Source: Nymphaea colorata
Lineage: Eukaryota; Streptophyta; Magnoliopsida; Nymphaeales; Nymphaeaceae
Assembly (NCBI RefSeq): GCF_008831285.2
Contig: NC_045146.1
Coordinates: 11,981,289-12,045,288, forward strand
Length of the DNA: 64,000 nucleotides
Direction: 5' to 3'
The position numbers and the translations under genes are program-made. Under the pieces are notes generated by a model that was not told the DNA's origin, ran no database searches, and was given only the letters and a program-made list of their open reading frames with translations. How positions within the stretch are numbered: the first letter of the stretch is position 1; each line of letters starts with the position of its first letter. Shown here piece after piece: positions 32,295-45,227 of this stretch.

Positions 32295-35200
32295 CTCACT
32301 CTCCGCGCTGGTACCCTCTCTCTCTCTCCCTTCGCCTTCCCTCTTTCCATTTTGTTGTTGAATTAAGTTCTGGAGTGTTGCTCTAGTCATCGAGCTCTTC
32401 CGTCAAGGCATGGGGACTTCGCGTCGAGTGCTCGTCTTCATCTGGTTGGGGATTTAGCGGGAATACAGCGGACTACGGACTGAGGTTTTCGTTGGATAAT
32501 GGTTATCTGTTACGGCATTCCAGGCGGAGAGTCCCGGTTAGGGCGTCGCTTGAGTCCTCGAGTTCGGACGACGGGATCTCTAGTGACCGGCCCGGAAAAT
32601 TGGCGGTGGATTATTTTCGCGTCGGCAGATTGCGCGAAACGATTGGCACGTTGCCGTCGATTGTCGGGAAGGTGCGGTTATTCTCAAGCTTAACTTGTTT
32701 TCGTAGTTAGAATTCGTATCTTTTATGCTCGTATCCTGGAACTGAGATGTGGCAGTGGAGTGGTAGTTAGGCATTATTCGTAGAATGATTTGGTCAGATA
32801 AAATGCTAAGTAGGCTTTTGTAGTAAGAGCTTGTGTTGTTGTCTTGATTTGATTGTTCAATTATTGTCAATTTCACAACTAGCACTCTTAGTACGATTCT
32901 CCAGTATTCCTAGTCTGAACGGCCTCGGATGATTTTGTGGTTGGTAAAGACGCCACGCTGCATTGGCGAGCTATTTCTAGAACAAATAAAAGAGATAATC
33001 TTTCTTAAAGTATACGGTGATTCTTCAAAATATAATACCTGGTAATTTTTCTGGATGACACGTCATCAGGAGTCGAAGGTTGCAATCTGCTTTGGTTGAG
33101 CTAAGTCATTTCGACGTAAATTCTATGGTTGGTGGAATTACGGTGAAACTGTCAATGGAGTTATTTTCTTGAACACGGGAACAATGGATATCGCTTTCAG
33201 CAAGTCTGAAATTAGTGCCTAGTGTGGGATGGTTGTGCATTGAATAAATTTCAATGAAAAACTTAAGTAACCTGAATTTAGGGACAGTTGAGGAGTGTGT
33301 AGCATAGCTGGTCGGGCAAGCGGGCATATAGAAGGCATGTTGCATGTTCGATCCGATGGGTGCTACCTTCATAGACTGTTAAAGGTGGGATTACGACACT
33401 CAAATTAAAGGTTGTACCATACCCTGATGTAGCTCAGGACCCCAAAGGCAAAAGGAATGAGGGGGGGGAGGGGTGTGTGGTGGGAGGAGGAGACTCTTCG
33501 GGCCTTTGCCTTGTGGTGTGATTGTTAACCTCCTGTTCACCTGGAAGTTTATAGTAGGAATATGCTTCCATCCAAAAATATGGGTTCTAATCACAGTTTT
33601 CATTATATAAAAATCTTTGATTCTACTACAAAATCAAGTTACACAAGCGTGAGGAGAAAAAGTGGCATAGTAGATAAAATGATAAGACGAATGAAGAAGT
33701 ACCCAATCAAGAAGGGATAGCAGTTCAGCCGAAAAGAAATATCAGTGAGAAGGAAGAAATATGAAAAAGAAAATGAAGACATTGTAAAGTGAAAATATCG
33801 ATGAAGAAAGGAAGACACATACTGATCTTAAATGAATGTGCTGATCTGGTTGCTTTCCTTAGTTCTTGATCATAATATATTTGTCTTTTTTGAAGGAAAG
33901 AGGAGGAAACAGTGGCAAATTTGGATATAAAATGTGGCCCATTGTATATCTGCATGAGGAGCTAGCACACATAAAAGCCTACGGATAAATGGCTAGTTGC
34001 CGCAACCTGTTGCAAACCTGTAATTACATCGCCCATACATGTAGCAAACTAAAGGATGATCAACCCTCCACCTCCCCTCTCTTCTCTCTCTGAGCCCTGT
34101 TTCTGAGACAGAAACAATATGGATCTAATAACTTAACATTTTACCCAGGGAATTTAGTAAAGCACAGGACAAGTAATATGAACCATATGCTTGTAAAAGT
34201 GTAATAATTTTCCCTTGAAGTTATTGTTGTTGAGCAATTAAGTATATGGATCGGTAATTTCTGTAACTTTTCCTATTTTCGTGCAGATGAAAAGCCAGAT
34301 ATCTGTGAGTGTCTCATTAGGTCTTGGCATCCTTATTGCGTTTGTGGTGATTGCAATAAGAGAGGTTTTTGTTAGACAATATAGATACAACAGTCCTGGA
34401 TCTGTTGCAGATCTTGTAAGACGGGGTCACATCAAGTCTGATCGACGGGGCATGTACGCCATCTTCCCTAGCCTTTTTAAATGTGCTTTGTTCCCCTTAT
34501 GGCACAAATTTGGAATGATAGTTGTGGTTTTCTGATGTGAGTCCAATTGATTCATCTTAAAAATTTGTCAGTTTTATTCTGATCAAGTACTCGCTGTTAG
34601 AAGGTTGCTGAACTTTGACATTGTTTTCTTCAATATACTGCTACCTTTGGTGCTTGCATGGTTTTATTAGATGAAGTTCTTCTCTAAGTTCCAGACCTCC
34701 AGTTGTGGAAGTACAGGCAGTTGATTGTACGATCATTGTTCATTTAGACTGTTGCGGATGTCCTTTATTGATTTTGAACCCCAACTACTGATCTGTACAT
34801 CCAGCTAACCTATTCTGAATCACAACAATGAAATATCTTCTCCTTTATTCACTAGAAGCGACTACTTTTTCCTTTTCCTTTCACCTTTTGGAACATATTA
34901 CATTTCAGGCTCACTAAGAAGCATTCTAGTGGCTTTGGTCTTCTTACGTGTTCCAATTATCACTTCCAAATATTTGGTATCTTAATTTTCCATAAATAGA
35001 TGATTTCTTAATTTCTTTTCCAAAAATAACTACTTGTTGATTTTATCTGCAGACATCGTTTGTAAAATAGTAAAATAAAATCTACTTAGACCTGGGATTT
35101 TTATGATGAAAGAATTGAGTCAACTGGTTCTTAAGGAACTTCAAATTGGTGTGAGGGGTGGATGTGAAATGCATAAACATTCATGACCCAGAATTATGGT

Positions 35201-36280
35201 ATTTATTACGTGCTTTTGGAATTGTCTCCTGATTTCCATTGCATTCAGGAATTTAAAGAAGTAATTGTGCATCTCCTCATTGCAATTTTAAAATGGTAGA
35301 AGTTATCAATTATCATACCTTAGTCTAGGGGCTCTTTGTGCATTTGACATGTGTTACTTTTACAAAACTGAAGTTCCTCCAGTCGCTAAACATTTATTCA
35401 CGCCATGCTTCTGGCTCTCACAGTGCGAGGCCTCTCAAATATGATGACCCATTTGACAACCCATTGGTCAAAATTAGCAAGAGTACCTCTACAGTCAAAA
35501 TGTGTGGAAAAGTTTATCGTTTGGCTCCAGTGACTCTTACGGAAGAGCAACAAGCAATCCATCAGAAAAGGAGGTTACGTGCTTACCAGTGGAAGCGACC
35601 GACTGTTTTCCTTAAAGAAGGAGAAACCATACCTCCAGATGTTGACCCTGATACAGTTCGATGGATTCCTGCAAACCATCCTTTTGCTACCACTGTTAGT
35701 GACATTGATGAGAGCTTGGCCCAAAATAATGTGTACCAAAAGCATGGTGTTCCTTTCAGAATCAGGGCGGAACATGAAGCGTTGCAGAAAAAACTAGAAA
35801 TCTTGAATAATGTAAGTGGCAGAAGAATTGCGGTTGGATATTTCAGAAGTAGCATCTTTTTTATCTCATTGCTTTTCCTCTTAACTATGTTTTGATACAT
35901 TGAGCCGCATTGACCATTTGGGGTTTTATGTGCTAGGCATGAAAAACCAATTGTGTGCATGTGGAAATATATGCAGCACGTCATGTGCTGGTGTCCATCT
36001 TAGCGCTAAATTTCTCTACGCCATCCCCCCCCACCCCAACAATAGACAAAAAGAAAAAGGGACATACTTGTTTTCATTTGATTCTGATAGAAGTGTAATT
36101 TATGTTTGTTGTGCTTTTCAGGAGGGAAAGCTCAACCAAGTCACTGTTGATCCTAGCAGCATCAGGAATCTGGAAAGACCATTTGAATCTGTCTCTGCTC
36201 AAGAGGCATCTGATTCAACTTTTCCTGGCAGTTATGTTCAAGGGCAGCCTCTAGATTCTGAAACACCAACTGAAAAATGA
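32248..36280 (+). CDS. MCD1: MCD1-like chloroplast division-site protein (353 aa)
   Basis: MCD1 is a plant-specific inner-envelope protein that helps position the chloroplast FtsZ ring. Exons 32248-32310, 32387-32671, 34287-34453, 35424-35811 and 36122-36280 close in frame to 353 residues, near the family length of about 350. The N-terminus MAAVSSAIAHLHLKFSS and the Ser/Arg-rich exon 2 look like a plastid transit peptide. One hydrophobic segment (SVSLGLGILIAFVVIAI) lies at about residues 124-140. The strongly conserved region is in exon 4: YDDPFDNPLVKISKS, MCGKVYRLAPVTLTEEQQ, RRLRAYQWKRPTVFL, PPDVDPDTVRWIPANHPFA and VPFRIRAEHEALQKKLE. The split codon between exons 3 and 4 reads ATT. The identification is from memory of the conserved block; the exon model is firm. 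Confidence 0.78.
33293..33560 (+). mobile_element. tRNA-derived SINE, copy 1
   Basis: It lies in MCD1-like intron 2. The A-box-like TAGCATAGCTGG is at 33300-33311 and the B-box-like GTTCGATCC at 33346-33354, at tRNA-like spacing. The body shares TAGCTCAGGACCCC, AGGCA and CTTCGGGCCTTT, in the same order, with the copy at 61299. The right end is uncertain, near a TTATAGTAGG to TTATATAAAA region. No clear target-site duplication was found. Confidence 0.68.
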
Positions 36281-38068
36281 GGGTATTTTGTGTTGAAGAA
36301 TGCAGTGTACTCTCTTTCTCTCTCTCATGTTGTGTATTCTCAGATCAAAGTGGAGAAATAATAGTATTATTCCATGCCTTGAATTGGAATTTGTCTCCCA
36401 TGGACAATTAATGTGAGATAATCATGTCTGTGCAGGGATCTCTTTCAGAAAAGGTTCTTCTGTAGAGTTTCACAAGGGCTTCACACTTTTTAAAGTGTTA
36501 ACAGAGTCTTGACTCTCTCGCACCCTTTGATGCTGTTCAGGTAGAGAACATTCAAAAGAAAGATGCAAGGGGAGAGATCAAATCTTGGGGGTCTGAAATG
36601 CGTCATTGTTATGAATTGATGGCTCTCTCTCATGATATGTCATAAGATGCCTTCAGTCATCCAAAGATCCCATTGAGTAGGACGGTAAAGTGGTTCATGA
36701 ATGGTAATGTTGATGCCCTGCTTGTCTCTTGTCACGTCAAACCGTTTGATCGTCCATATTCTGGAAAATTTATTTCCTGGGCAAGCCATGTATCCGTCAG
36801 TTATGAGAACCACTTTTCTTTATGAGTCATGAACATGTTTCATGTAAACAGCATCCATGAATTTTGAATCACCTTCTTTAATCTCACTCATGAATTTACT
36901 ACGTACAATTTAGAAATTGTGCCTCGTATAAGTCATATTGAATCTGAAAACGTACCATGTGCAAAAATGTTTACACTGAACTATTTTGATTTGACCCGAT
37001 CAACAAAGTCCGTGACCCAAAATAAGGTGTAGATCACTAGGGCCTTGTTTTCAGGTAAAGGTAAGGTTGTGACGTTGAGGAGTTGCTTTGGGTTTCTAGT
37101 ATGATCTTTTAATAGGGTAATCAAATTTAAATATGCTAAATTTAGGTTTTAATCTTAAGAGTGTAATGTATCTACTTTCTTTTGTTAATTAATGCTTGAC
37201 GATAAGCATTGTACAGCACCATACTAGGAGTAGCAACGAGCTGATGAAATCATGTTGGTTTTAGCTTTATTGCTATCATGAAGACCGTGTTTTCTCTTTC
37301 TTTGTTAAGTTGGTGTCTCACCATATTTTCCAGGGAACGACGAGCAATTGGCCATCTTCTTTACTCATTAGTTTTCTTTATGGTTTTCAGAGACTTGTTA
37401 AAAAGGATCGTTTTTTTTCTGTTTAGTAATATTAGGAGTTAGAGAAGTTTGTAATGTGTTGATGCTCTTAAATTACGCGGGGAGATCGACTGTGTAGACA
37501 CTTGTTGCAAGGAATTGAGATCAGGTCACCACCCTTGTGTGTGTTGCTCAAGAACTTGGACCACACACTGCGATATATATAAATCAGCTAGGAGCGCAGG
37601 ATACATCTGATCACAATTGAAATTCGAAGTCTCTGCGTGTCTCAACGTTCAATTCGTCCTTCTATTAATCGAAGGTGTGCGGTTGCTGCTTCTGTGATTA
37701 AATACCAGTTCCTGCAATTTTGAGGCGGGGAAACGTCTCTATCACATTGATGAACGAAACCTTATAGAATAGCATCCGACGGGTGATATATGAAATTAGT
37801 GGAAATGGAATGACGTAGTTGGGCTGTAACTTAAGCACTGCTGAATGCTGACTAAGAAGAGTCCTATTGATTCTGATTATAACGGCTTGACACTTGAATC
37901 AGACCCTTGTATAAATCTTTGAAAAGAAATGAGAGTTTCACGCATATCAGTGCAGCACTGAGCTGGACTGCTGGGTGGAAAACTAATCTCCATTTGACTT
38001 TTGCCAATAAATTTAGTATCCAGCTCCCCATTCTTGCTTGTTTGACTAGATTCCAAACGCATCCTAAC

Positions 38069-38531
38069 AGGGATGCAGATGCGTCACACTTGATATACTT
38101 CACCATATCCGATTTATTGGACGTTAGGATTGCATGGTTGGATTTGAATATAAATAAAGAAAAGTCTATATCTGATTTTCAAATTCGCAATTTGAAATTC
38201 ATCTGAATCCAACTTTTATTTTCACATCCAAAGCCCACTTGTAGTACACAACCAAATCTGAACAATATTATGATATGTTAAGAGACGACTTCCAAAATAT
38301 GTGGATATTAGATACAAGATATTTATTTGAAGTAGAACCCAAATCTGATCAAATATTTATTTAAAACCGAATTATAATCTGAATCCAGTTAGGTATCATT
38401 TCTCAAATTCAAACACGGTATGGTTTATTAATTGGATGTTAAGTTTTTCTTTTTTTTTTTTTCCATATCCAACCTTTTTGAAGCAGATCGGTGGGATATC
38501 TGATACTAATCAGATCCATTGATGTCCATAG
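38069..38531. mobile_element. Possible MITE-like element, diverged
   Basis: The left end CAGGGATGCAGATGCG and the reverse complement of the right end, TGGACATCAATGGATCTG, show a weak inverted match. The body is rich in AATCTGAAT/ATATCTGAT words. It may be related to the element at 17299-17630. Boundaries are uncertain. Confidence 0.35.
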
Positions 38532-39198
38532 TCCAACCATGATAATGCAAAGCCTGAAGCCTGATTGATACGACCAATATTTTATTTTATTTCTTGGCAG
38601 GTTTAGCAGTTATATTTTTTCGTAAAAAGTTTACAAAACAAGTACCAAAAACCCATGTCCTGGTATCCTCGTTCCGCCTTGCACGTCCTCATGTCTCTCC
38701 CCACTTCCAATTTCCATCACAAACTGAAAGTTAGTCGTGGACTGCGTTAGCCCGTGTGATACGAAAACAACTATGGTTGCTAATTGGATTCGTCCAATCA
38801 TTTATTCATGAAATTATATTAGATAATCGAAATAAATTTTACGTATATTTTTGTTAAAAGAATGGGTGAATCGGAGCCCTTTAAAAGGTCCACAATCATT
38901 TAATGGCTGGGGCAAAACCTCCGGTCAGTTCCGACCACCATGGCCGACGAACACAACAAACTCCATGGAAAGCTTAGAATGCAAATTGGCATTGTAAACT
39001 TATGCATGGGTTTGCCTTGTTTAGTTCGCATCACATACTGTTGAGCATTAGAAAGATCTTCTGGAATTCTCTCTTATGTCGACAGGTTCAAGCAATTCAA
39101 GTACAACTGAAAGTTTTCACAATCATTAACTCTGCTTCTTACGTTCTGTATATAATCGGAGGTTCATTACCACCGCTTCCAAATCGAGTTCAACATCT

Positions 39199-39390
39199 GT
39201 TCTTCTCTTGAAACCTGTTCCAAAAGAAAAGGAATTGTACAGAAAGCTTGTAAAAGTATGGCCTGTTCTTCTCTTGAAACATGTTCCAAAAGAAAAGGAG
39301 TTGTACAGAAAGCTTGTAAAAGTGTGGCCTGTTCTTCTCTTGAAACCTGTTCCAAAAGAAAAGGAGTTGTACAGAAAGCTTGTAAAAGTA
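39199..39390. repeat. 66 bp tandem repeat, ~2.9 copies
   Basis: TCTTCTCTTG recurs at 39201, 39267 and 39333, a period of exactly 66 bp. The three units differ at only a few positions. Because the period is a multiple of three, several frames on both strands stay open and encode 22-residue repeats, for example VPKEKELYRKLVKVW on the plus strand. No gene model around it is supported. Confidence 0.92.
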
Positions 39391-39804
39391 TGTGCATATG
39401 CGTGTGGCGTCACGATGACACAGAAGACAGTGTATACGCAAGACATGAACTGAATGGGGTTAATCAAAACAACCCCACCAAGATAATATGTTCAGGAAGA
39501 AGTTTCAGTCATTTTAGGAGGGGGATGACAAACTGTATTAATGGTTTCTATATAATATGCGAATTATTTTAGCCTTTTTTTCTTTCAGAATCGATTTGGG
39601 CCAGCCTGAACTCGCTGATTTCTTTCTTCTTATTTTCCTTTTGTAAAAAATCTTTACTCTCTGAATTTTTTGGATTAAAAAAAAATTCGAGACTAATTCG
39701 ATTCGACCATTCTTTTCAATCTTCTTCAATAAAGGATTCAATTCAATACCCGATATTTCTACAACACCGGCAATTTTAGTATACTACATCCACAACCTTT
39801 TGAC

Positions 39805-39966
39805 CAGGGGCGGAGGTAGGAGTAGCCCCCACTCAGAATTAAAAAAAATCAAAATTTTATTTATAAGTTTTAAAATTTTAGTTTAACCTATATAAAAAAT
39901 TTTGAAAAATTATATTTTGGCAAAACTGTAGTTTGACCTCTACAATGAAAAATTCATAGCTTTGCC
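39805..39966. repeat. GGGGCGGAGG-type interspersed repeat
   Basis: It starts AGGGGCGGAGGTAGGAGTAG and ends near CTTTGCCCCTAC, with an AT-rich middle that includes AAACTGTAGTTTGACCTCT. A shorter relative with GAAACTGTAGTTTCACTCCT lies at 52213-52315. Words of this kind are common in dispersed plant repeats; the class is not clear. Confidence 0.45.
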
Positions 39967-41406
39967 CCTACTTTTGACTTGTTCTGTAAGCAAAAGCAAG
40001 AGAATATGCCTTTGGAATCTGAATTTAGAAAATTTATCTTTAATTTCCAACTACAATGGTCGTCCATGGCATTCAACATGCTCGACAACACATTTATTTC
40101 CAATTAATTGGCCGCATCATTCCAACCACGTTGATGGTTTTATCACCAGTAAAACAAATTGGCGTTCATTAGATGTACAGGCAACTTTAACGCCATGAAT
40201 GCAAGCAACTGACTTCTATTTAGCACATGCAAGACCATAGAACAGTGGATGGTTCAAAAGAGGGCGAAGACCTAACCAGCTGATGCAACCAATGAACATA
40301 CGCAGAATGCAGTACAAAACAGAACTCCGATACGTCATGAAGAGCGAACTACTGAAGGTTGAATAATGTGAAACGCCATGGGCATGTTTCGGGTTAATGA
40401 TAAAATACGTAGCTTCTGAGGCCAAGCTTCCCTAGTTTTGAATCTCACCGGTTGATATTTCCCGGCAGCCCTTTCACATTGCAAGTTTTTTTATTCCTTT
40501 GGGGCAGTTTCAAATTTTAAGGCTTCCTTTTTTATTATAATGATATAGAAAAGAGCCCACTGTTCGTTATTTTCTCAGTGAGAGCTATACTTTTCCTGAA
40601 AACTAAAGTGAACTTAAGTCTGGTAACATGAGAACTTTAAGGAGAAGGTCAGCTGCAATTCTATAACTAATTTATATTCTTACATACTCTTTTAGGTAAA
40701 GAAATTTATTTTCTTGGCGTAATATGCAGAAGATATGATCGAAAATGTGAAAGAATGTCATCCTTACGGATCATATAGCAAAGTAAGCACGGTCACTGTC
40801 ATATTTGGTCATGCAAATTATTTCCTACTTTTTGCTTAATTTCTCAATGTAGCTTTGTCATTCCGTTGGAACTTGTTAAGATCACTATAATTAATTCTTT
40901 GTACTAGTGTAGTTGGCTGGACTGGTGGATCAGTGAAAGTCTGGTCATCAGTTCAATTTTATTCCTAGTTCGATTCTATTCCTTTGCACTGAGAATAGTA
41001 AATAAACGACACTCTAGTTGATGGAGATATGAAAAAAAGATTTGTATCTTAATGCAGTATTATACAATATCAGTTTCCTCCTTTCCCTGCAGTTCATATT
41101 TCTTTAGTGTAGTCAATTTTGGGCGGAAAAGTTAAGTTCAGATTTTTGAGTAACTTACACTTATCCCACTCAGCCCAATCCTGTTCAGTTCCAAAATCCT
41201 AGCATACAAAGTGGGAAGCTTTTGCGAAGATAAGCCTTACATCCATTTTATAATTCTGTCGCCACAACGGTATTTCTTTTCTAAGATTCAATTCAAAAAC
41301 CCACTAAGTCATATATATTAAAGAACATGAGCACTAATACGAGTCTATTCAATTCAACTTGTTTAAGCCACGCAAACGTCGGATGTAAAGCAACTGCTTT
41401 ACTTTA

Positions 41407-41830
41407 TTAGACAACTCCACGCGATCTTAATATCGAAGAGGGGACCCAAGATACTGGATATTTTTTTAACATGTCAAAAAGGGGAACAAAATCCGGCAAC
41501 GAATACATGCAAACACTCCACCTCTCAGATGGATCCATACGTCGAATCCAAGTTTGTAGCACGCAGCTGGAAAGGCCACATAACGTAGTGAAAGCCACAG
41601 CTTTTGTGTACTCTGGATCTCATCACCAGCATATGGGACAGAGGATAACTTTTCCCGTGACTTTCTTAGCCATCTTTTCCCCAGCTTGAGGGCAAAGGAC
41701 AGCAGCAATGTCATATAACTGGATCCAATTTGGTTCCGGTGCACTAGAGATTGACAAAATATTCAAATCAGATCCGGACCACTTGCAGTCTTCGTTATCA
41801 CTATTGTACACGGTGATGAAATTTTAGGTG
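41407..41830 (-). other. Unassigned open minus-strand stretch
   Basis: Three overlapping minus-strand frames (41811-41623, 41744-41466, 41598-41407) are open across about 400 bp in an otherwise stop-rich neighbourhood. One reads LNILSISSAPEPNWIQLYDI and another VCMYSLPDFVPLFDMLKKYP. I recognise no family. It could be a decayed exon or chance. Confidence 0.2.
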
Positions 41831-42818
41831 GAAATATAAATAATTTAAAGTTGGTGGAATTCGATCAGAAAGAAAAAGAAGAAGAAGGAGATCTCGAAAC
41901 CATATCCTCTAACAGTTGACGTCTCTAACCATGTGATTCACGCTTGGCTTTTTATTTGTAGAGATCACAAGAGATGAATGTTTATCTTGTGGGGTTTGCA
42001 TTGGTAAGCCTCCTATCTCTAATATTATTAGATTGTTGCCTTCTCTTTTGTGAATACACAATGGAATCTTCCCCTTGAGGGGTCCCTTTTCATCCTTATA
42101 AAGGGACCGCCTTTGATTTTCCTTGAATCTTTTATCATGGGCATCACTTTCTTAGCTGATCAGGTCAAATACTTGTATCTTTTCAAGTGATAGGACTTAA
42201 CATAGTTCTAGTATTAGTTTGTGTTAATTATCAAATCAGAAATATAAGGCATTGTTTCGTATAATATTGTTCACAAATGAGCCCTAAAGGTAGGTAAGTT
42301 TCCCAATACACAAAGGTCACGAGGATGTAAAGCTGAGGTTTGCAATCGGAATGGAAAAAAAAAAAAAAAGAGTGAAAGAAAAGTTGCTGTCATCCATCAG
42401 TTGAACAGCACTTGGTCATGCGAACGAAGCAAGTGTTGCACGGCCGCTGAAGCGTTCCGTGTTCACACAAGATAATGAAAACTAAGCAAAATAGCTGTCA
42501 TTAAGCATACCTGGTCACAGTCTTTCCCTTTTCCCTTTTCTCTTTTCTTCTTTTAAAATGTTCACATTTCATAATCTTCATCAAACTATGACACAAATTA
42601 TAGTAAAAAAAATTGAAACGAAATAGTGGGGGCAAGAAAAGTTGCCAACCATCCATCAGATTTCTGATAAGGATTGTCTTGATCATCAGTCTTATCACTA
42701 TCTTTCTAAAGAGGTACATGCAAACCAAAGTGAATATCATATTGGAAAATACTCAAACCACAACATTTCCGCGCCTTTATAAGTTTATACTTACCTCATG
42801 GTCGGCTCCTCTCTCCCT

Positions 42819-42822
<4 letters not shown>

Positions 42823-42849
<27 letters not shown>
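42823..42849. repeat. (CA)n microsatellite
   Basis: An uninterrupted AC tract of about 27 bp, preceded by CT-rich sequence. Confidence 0.95.
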
Positions 42850-43193
42850 AGAAAATACGACAGTCCTTAGATAACTACTGATAAGGGATGTCATATGCCT
42901 TTCGTATAATGTTCTGTGAAGAAGGACTGCAACCCAATTGGAAGAGTATCTGTGAGCGTATTGGAGTTCTTTTCCATGGACAAACATGATAGAGATTAGA
43001 GATGTTCAGCTTTGGTGGTGGCTGTGTCATGTCTGCATATGGGGAGTGGGGAGTTAGTAAACCTAATCACGGCCAAGTGATCAATCATCACTTTAGAACC
43101 CTCGTGTGGAACTCCCTTTCTGGAAGGCCCATAATTCAACTCCATATTAATTGCCTTTAGTACTCCTTGTGTGGGAGGAAGTTGACCCAAGTC

Positions 43194-43216
43194 CTCTCTC
43201 TCTCTCTCTCTCTCTC
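43194..43216. repeat. (CT)n microsatellite
   Basis: An uninterrupted CT tract of about 23 bp in intergenic sequence. Confidence 0.9.
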
Positions 43217-44561
43217 TTTATCTCCACTGAGACCATAAACACCATTTCCATTAAGTTTGCCAATCTTGACCTTCAAGTTTCGAAGTCTAATTTGAGATCT
43301 CGACATGAAAGAGACGCATAGAATCCACCAACTGAAGCGGAATCTTAGATCCCCTTTCTAGTGGGCATATGAAATTCAATCTCTTTATAATTAATATCTT
43401 TGGGACCCATAGTAGATTCGCTGGATAATGTCCGAGATTTTCGGACTACGAAAGCCCCCTTAAAGTGAAGAATGTCAGTATCACAAGGCACGGTGAGAAG
43501 GCTCCTGCTTGGCCATAAACTAATGAGAAGACTCTTGCTTGTAGATCGGAAATGGGCGTTACCCAGTAGAATCTTTCGTTACTCGTGAGTTTCATAGCTT
43601 CCCCAAAGGGGAGTACAAGACGGCTATTTACATTAGGCTCAACTCTTGAAGCCAACAGCAGCTCGGCACACCAGGCCAGGGAAGTCTGCCTAAGATTAAT
43701 ATCATTAATAATTTATATGCCCATCTGCATAACCTAGAATGAGCAACGATACTTGCTTTTTGCTGCATGTCCTTACAATATCTGACCCGAGCCCTTCCCC
43801 CAATCCGTTCTTTTGATCTGTCTATATCCTACCGACTGCATCTTTCAGTCTCAGCCCTCCAATAAAAATTGACAAAAGGAAGGAACAAAAATGAAAAAGA
43901 GAAAAAGGAAAGCTCCACATGCTACTGCCCATACCACTTACATATGCAGGCCATGGTGCCTAGCTATGAGTTTCCTGTACTACGGAAAGATGTCAGGAAC
44001 TTCCCAGCAGCCCAACACAGACACATCTCCAAAGCACCAGAGCGAGCGAGCGAGCGAGAGTCCTTAAGCTTCAGATTGATAAAGAGAAATTATGAACTCG
44101 GGAAAGCGTCTTAATTGAATCAAAATGCCAATTTTGAGAACCAAACAGGTTTAGCATCATGGGGGTGATGATTGGTTGCCATGCAGGCAGTCTGTGATTC
44201 AAACTCGTGTTGGTGCTCCTGTGTAGCGTACAATATGCAGGCGTACAAGATGTACAGCCAAGAAGTTTTATGGCTGCTGTACAAGGGTTAGGTAGGTCTT
44301 CCTTCGAAGTCTGGTCGAGGAAGAGCGTACCAAACTGCGTTCAATTCCCACAAAGTTGTGCAACCATCCTAAGGTAATGCTTATAATTTTCCTTCATCTA
44401 TACATATACACGCTTTTCACGTAGTGACATGTTTACAGCAGAAACCTTTTAGAAAAGGAAGAGCTTCCAACTACCCGCCATACATTTTCCCTTTACAAAC
44501 TGCAGATATGGTAAAAGGAGGCGGGAGGAGAAAACCAAAAGCGTCTACAGAGGCAGAGGCC

Positions 44562-45227
44562 TCACCGAATCACCTTCTCTGCACTTGACTCTTGGTCGAC
44601 ACTCCGTACAGCGCCACCGGCACCGGCGTCTGGGGCGGGCGCCGGAGAGCAATTCTCTGGCAACCCGCATCTTTGGCACCTGCGAACGGTCGGAGGAGGT
44701 GGCGGGGGAGGAGGAGGAGGAGGGGCAGCGGCCTTCCGGGAGAGGAGGAGGCGGCAGGATGGGCAGGAGGAGTGGGACGCTAGCCAGGTATCGATGCAGG
44801 ACGGGTGGAAGCAGTGGCCGCAGCGGGGGAGGACCCTCACCTGCTCGCCCGTTAGGAACTCGGACAGGCAGATGGCGCAGTCGGTGGACTTGCCGGCGCC
44901 GCCGTCGAAGGCCGCGACGGGAAGAGCGCGAATCGCTTTCTTCTTGAGGCCCTTGTTGGCTTCTGCGTCGTCGTAGTCGTCGTTATCGTTGTCGCGGCGG
45001 CCGATGCCGAAGCGGCGGAGGAAGGGGCACCAGCAGGCGCAGCGCGCCATGAAACCCAAGCCAACGAGGCAGATGAGAGTGCAGAGTAGCGCTGCCAGGA
45101 TCACCACCGCATCCGAGTTCACCGCCCCGTTTGGCTGCTCAACGCTACCTCCCCCGGTCGACGCCGGCGGGTCAGCCAGCAGCCGCCGGGAGAGTCTCGC
45201 CCCTGAAATTGAGTGGGAGAGTGGCAT
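44562..45227 (-). CDS. ATL-family RING-H2 E3 ubiquitin ligase (221 aa, intronless)
   Basis: A membrane-anchored E3 ligase that would take ubiquitin from an E2 and pass it to unknown substrates. It is a single exon, as usual for ATL genes. Residues 39-61 form the transmembrane helix ([20 protein letters not shown]). A basic/acidic linker leads to [13 protein letters not shown], where the ATL GLD motif sits in degenerate form. The RING-H2 ligands are C117, C120, C136, H138, H141, C144, C155 and C158, with the Trp of DTWL three residues after C144. An 11-proline run (169-179) and a Cys-containing tail (RRCQRCG) follow; the tail ends in KVIR. The gene is much more GC-rich than its surroundings. 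It resembles ATL73/ATL80-type proteins by size, but no orthologue is claimed. It has a truncated inverted copy at 46310-46890 and a decayed direct copy at 63374-63959. Confidence 0.92.
   Translation of the reverse strand: MPLSHSISGARLSRRLLADPPASTGGGSVEQPNGAVNSDAVVILAALLCTLICLVGLGFMARCACWCPFLRRFGIGRRDNDNDDYDDAEANKGLKKKAIRALPVAAFDGGAGKSTDCAICLSEFLTGEQVRVLPRCGHCFHPSCIDTWLASHSSCPSCRLLLSRKAAAPPPPPPPPPPPTVRRCQRCGLPENCSPAPAPDAGAGGAVRSVDQESSAEKVIR

Larger units (their letters stand above)
36281..44561. other. Long intergenic region between the MCD1-like and ATL genes
   Basis: It contains the 3' UTR of the MCD1-like gene, a MITE-like element near 38069-38531, a 66 bp tandem repeat at 39199-39390, a GGGGCGGAGG-type repeat at 39805-39966, an A-tract at 42355-42370, (CA)n at 42823-42849 and (CT)n at 43194-43216. 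From 43665 rightward the sequence is duplicated at 62507. No intact gene is supported. Confidence 0.5.

Noticed and set aside
39199-39390. CRISPR-like spacing of repeats
   Set aside because: Units are contiguous with no unique spacers, and the genome is a plant nuclear one.
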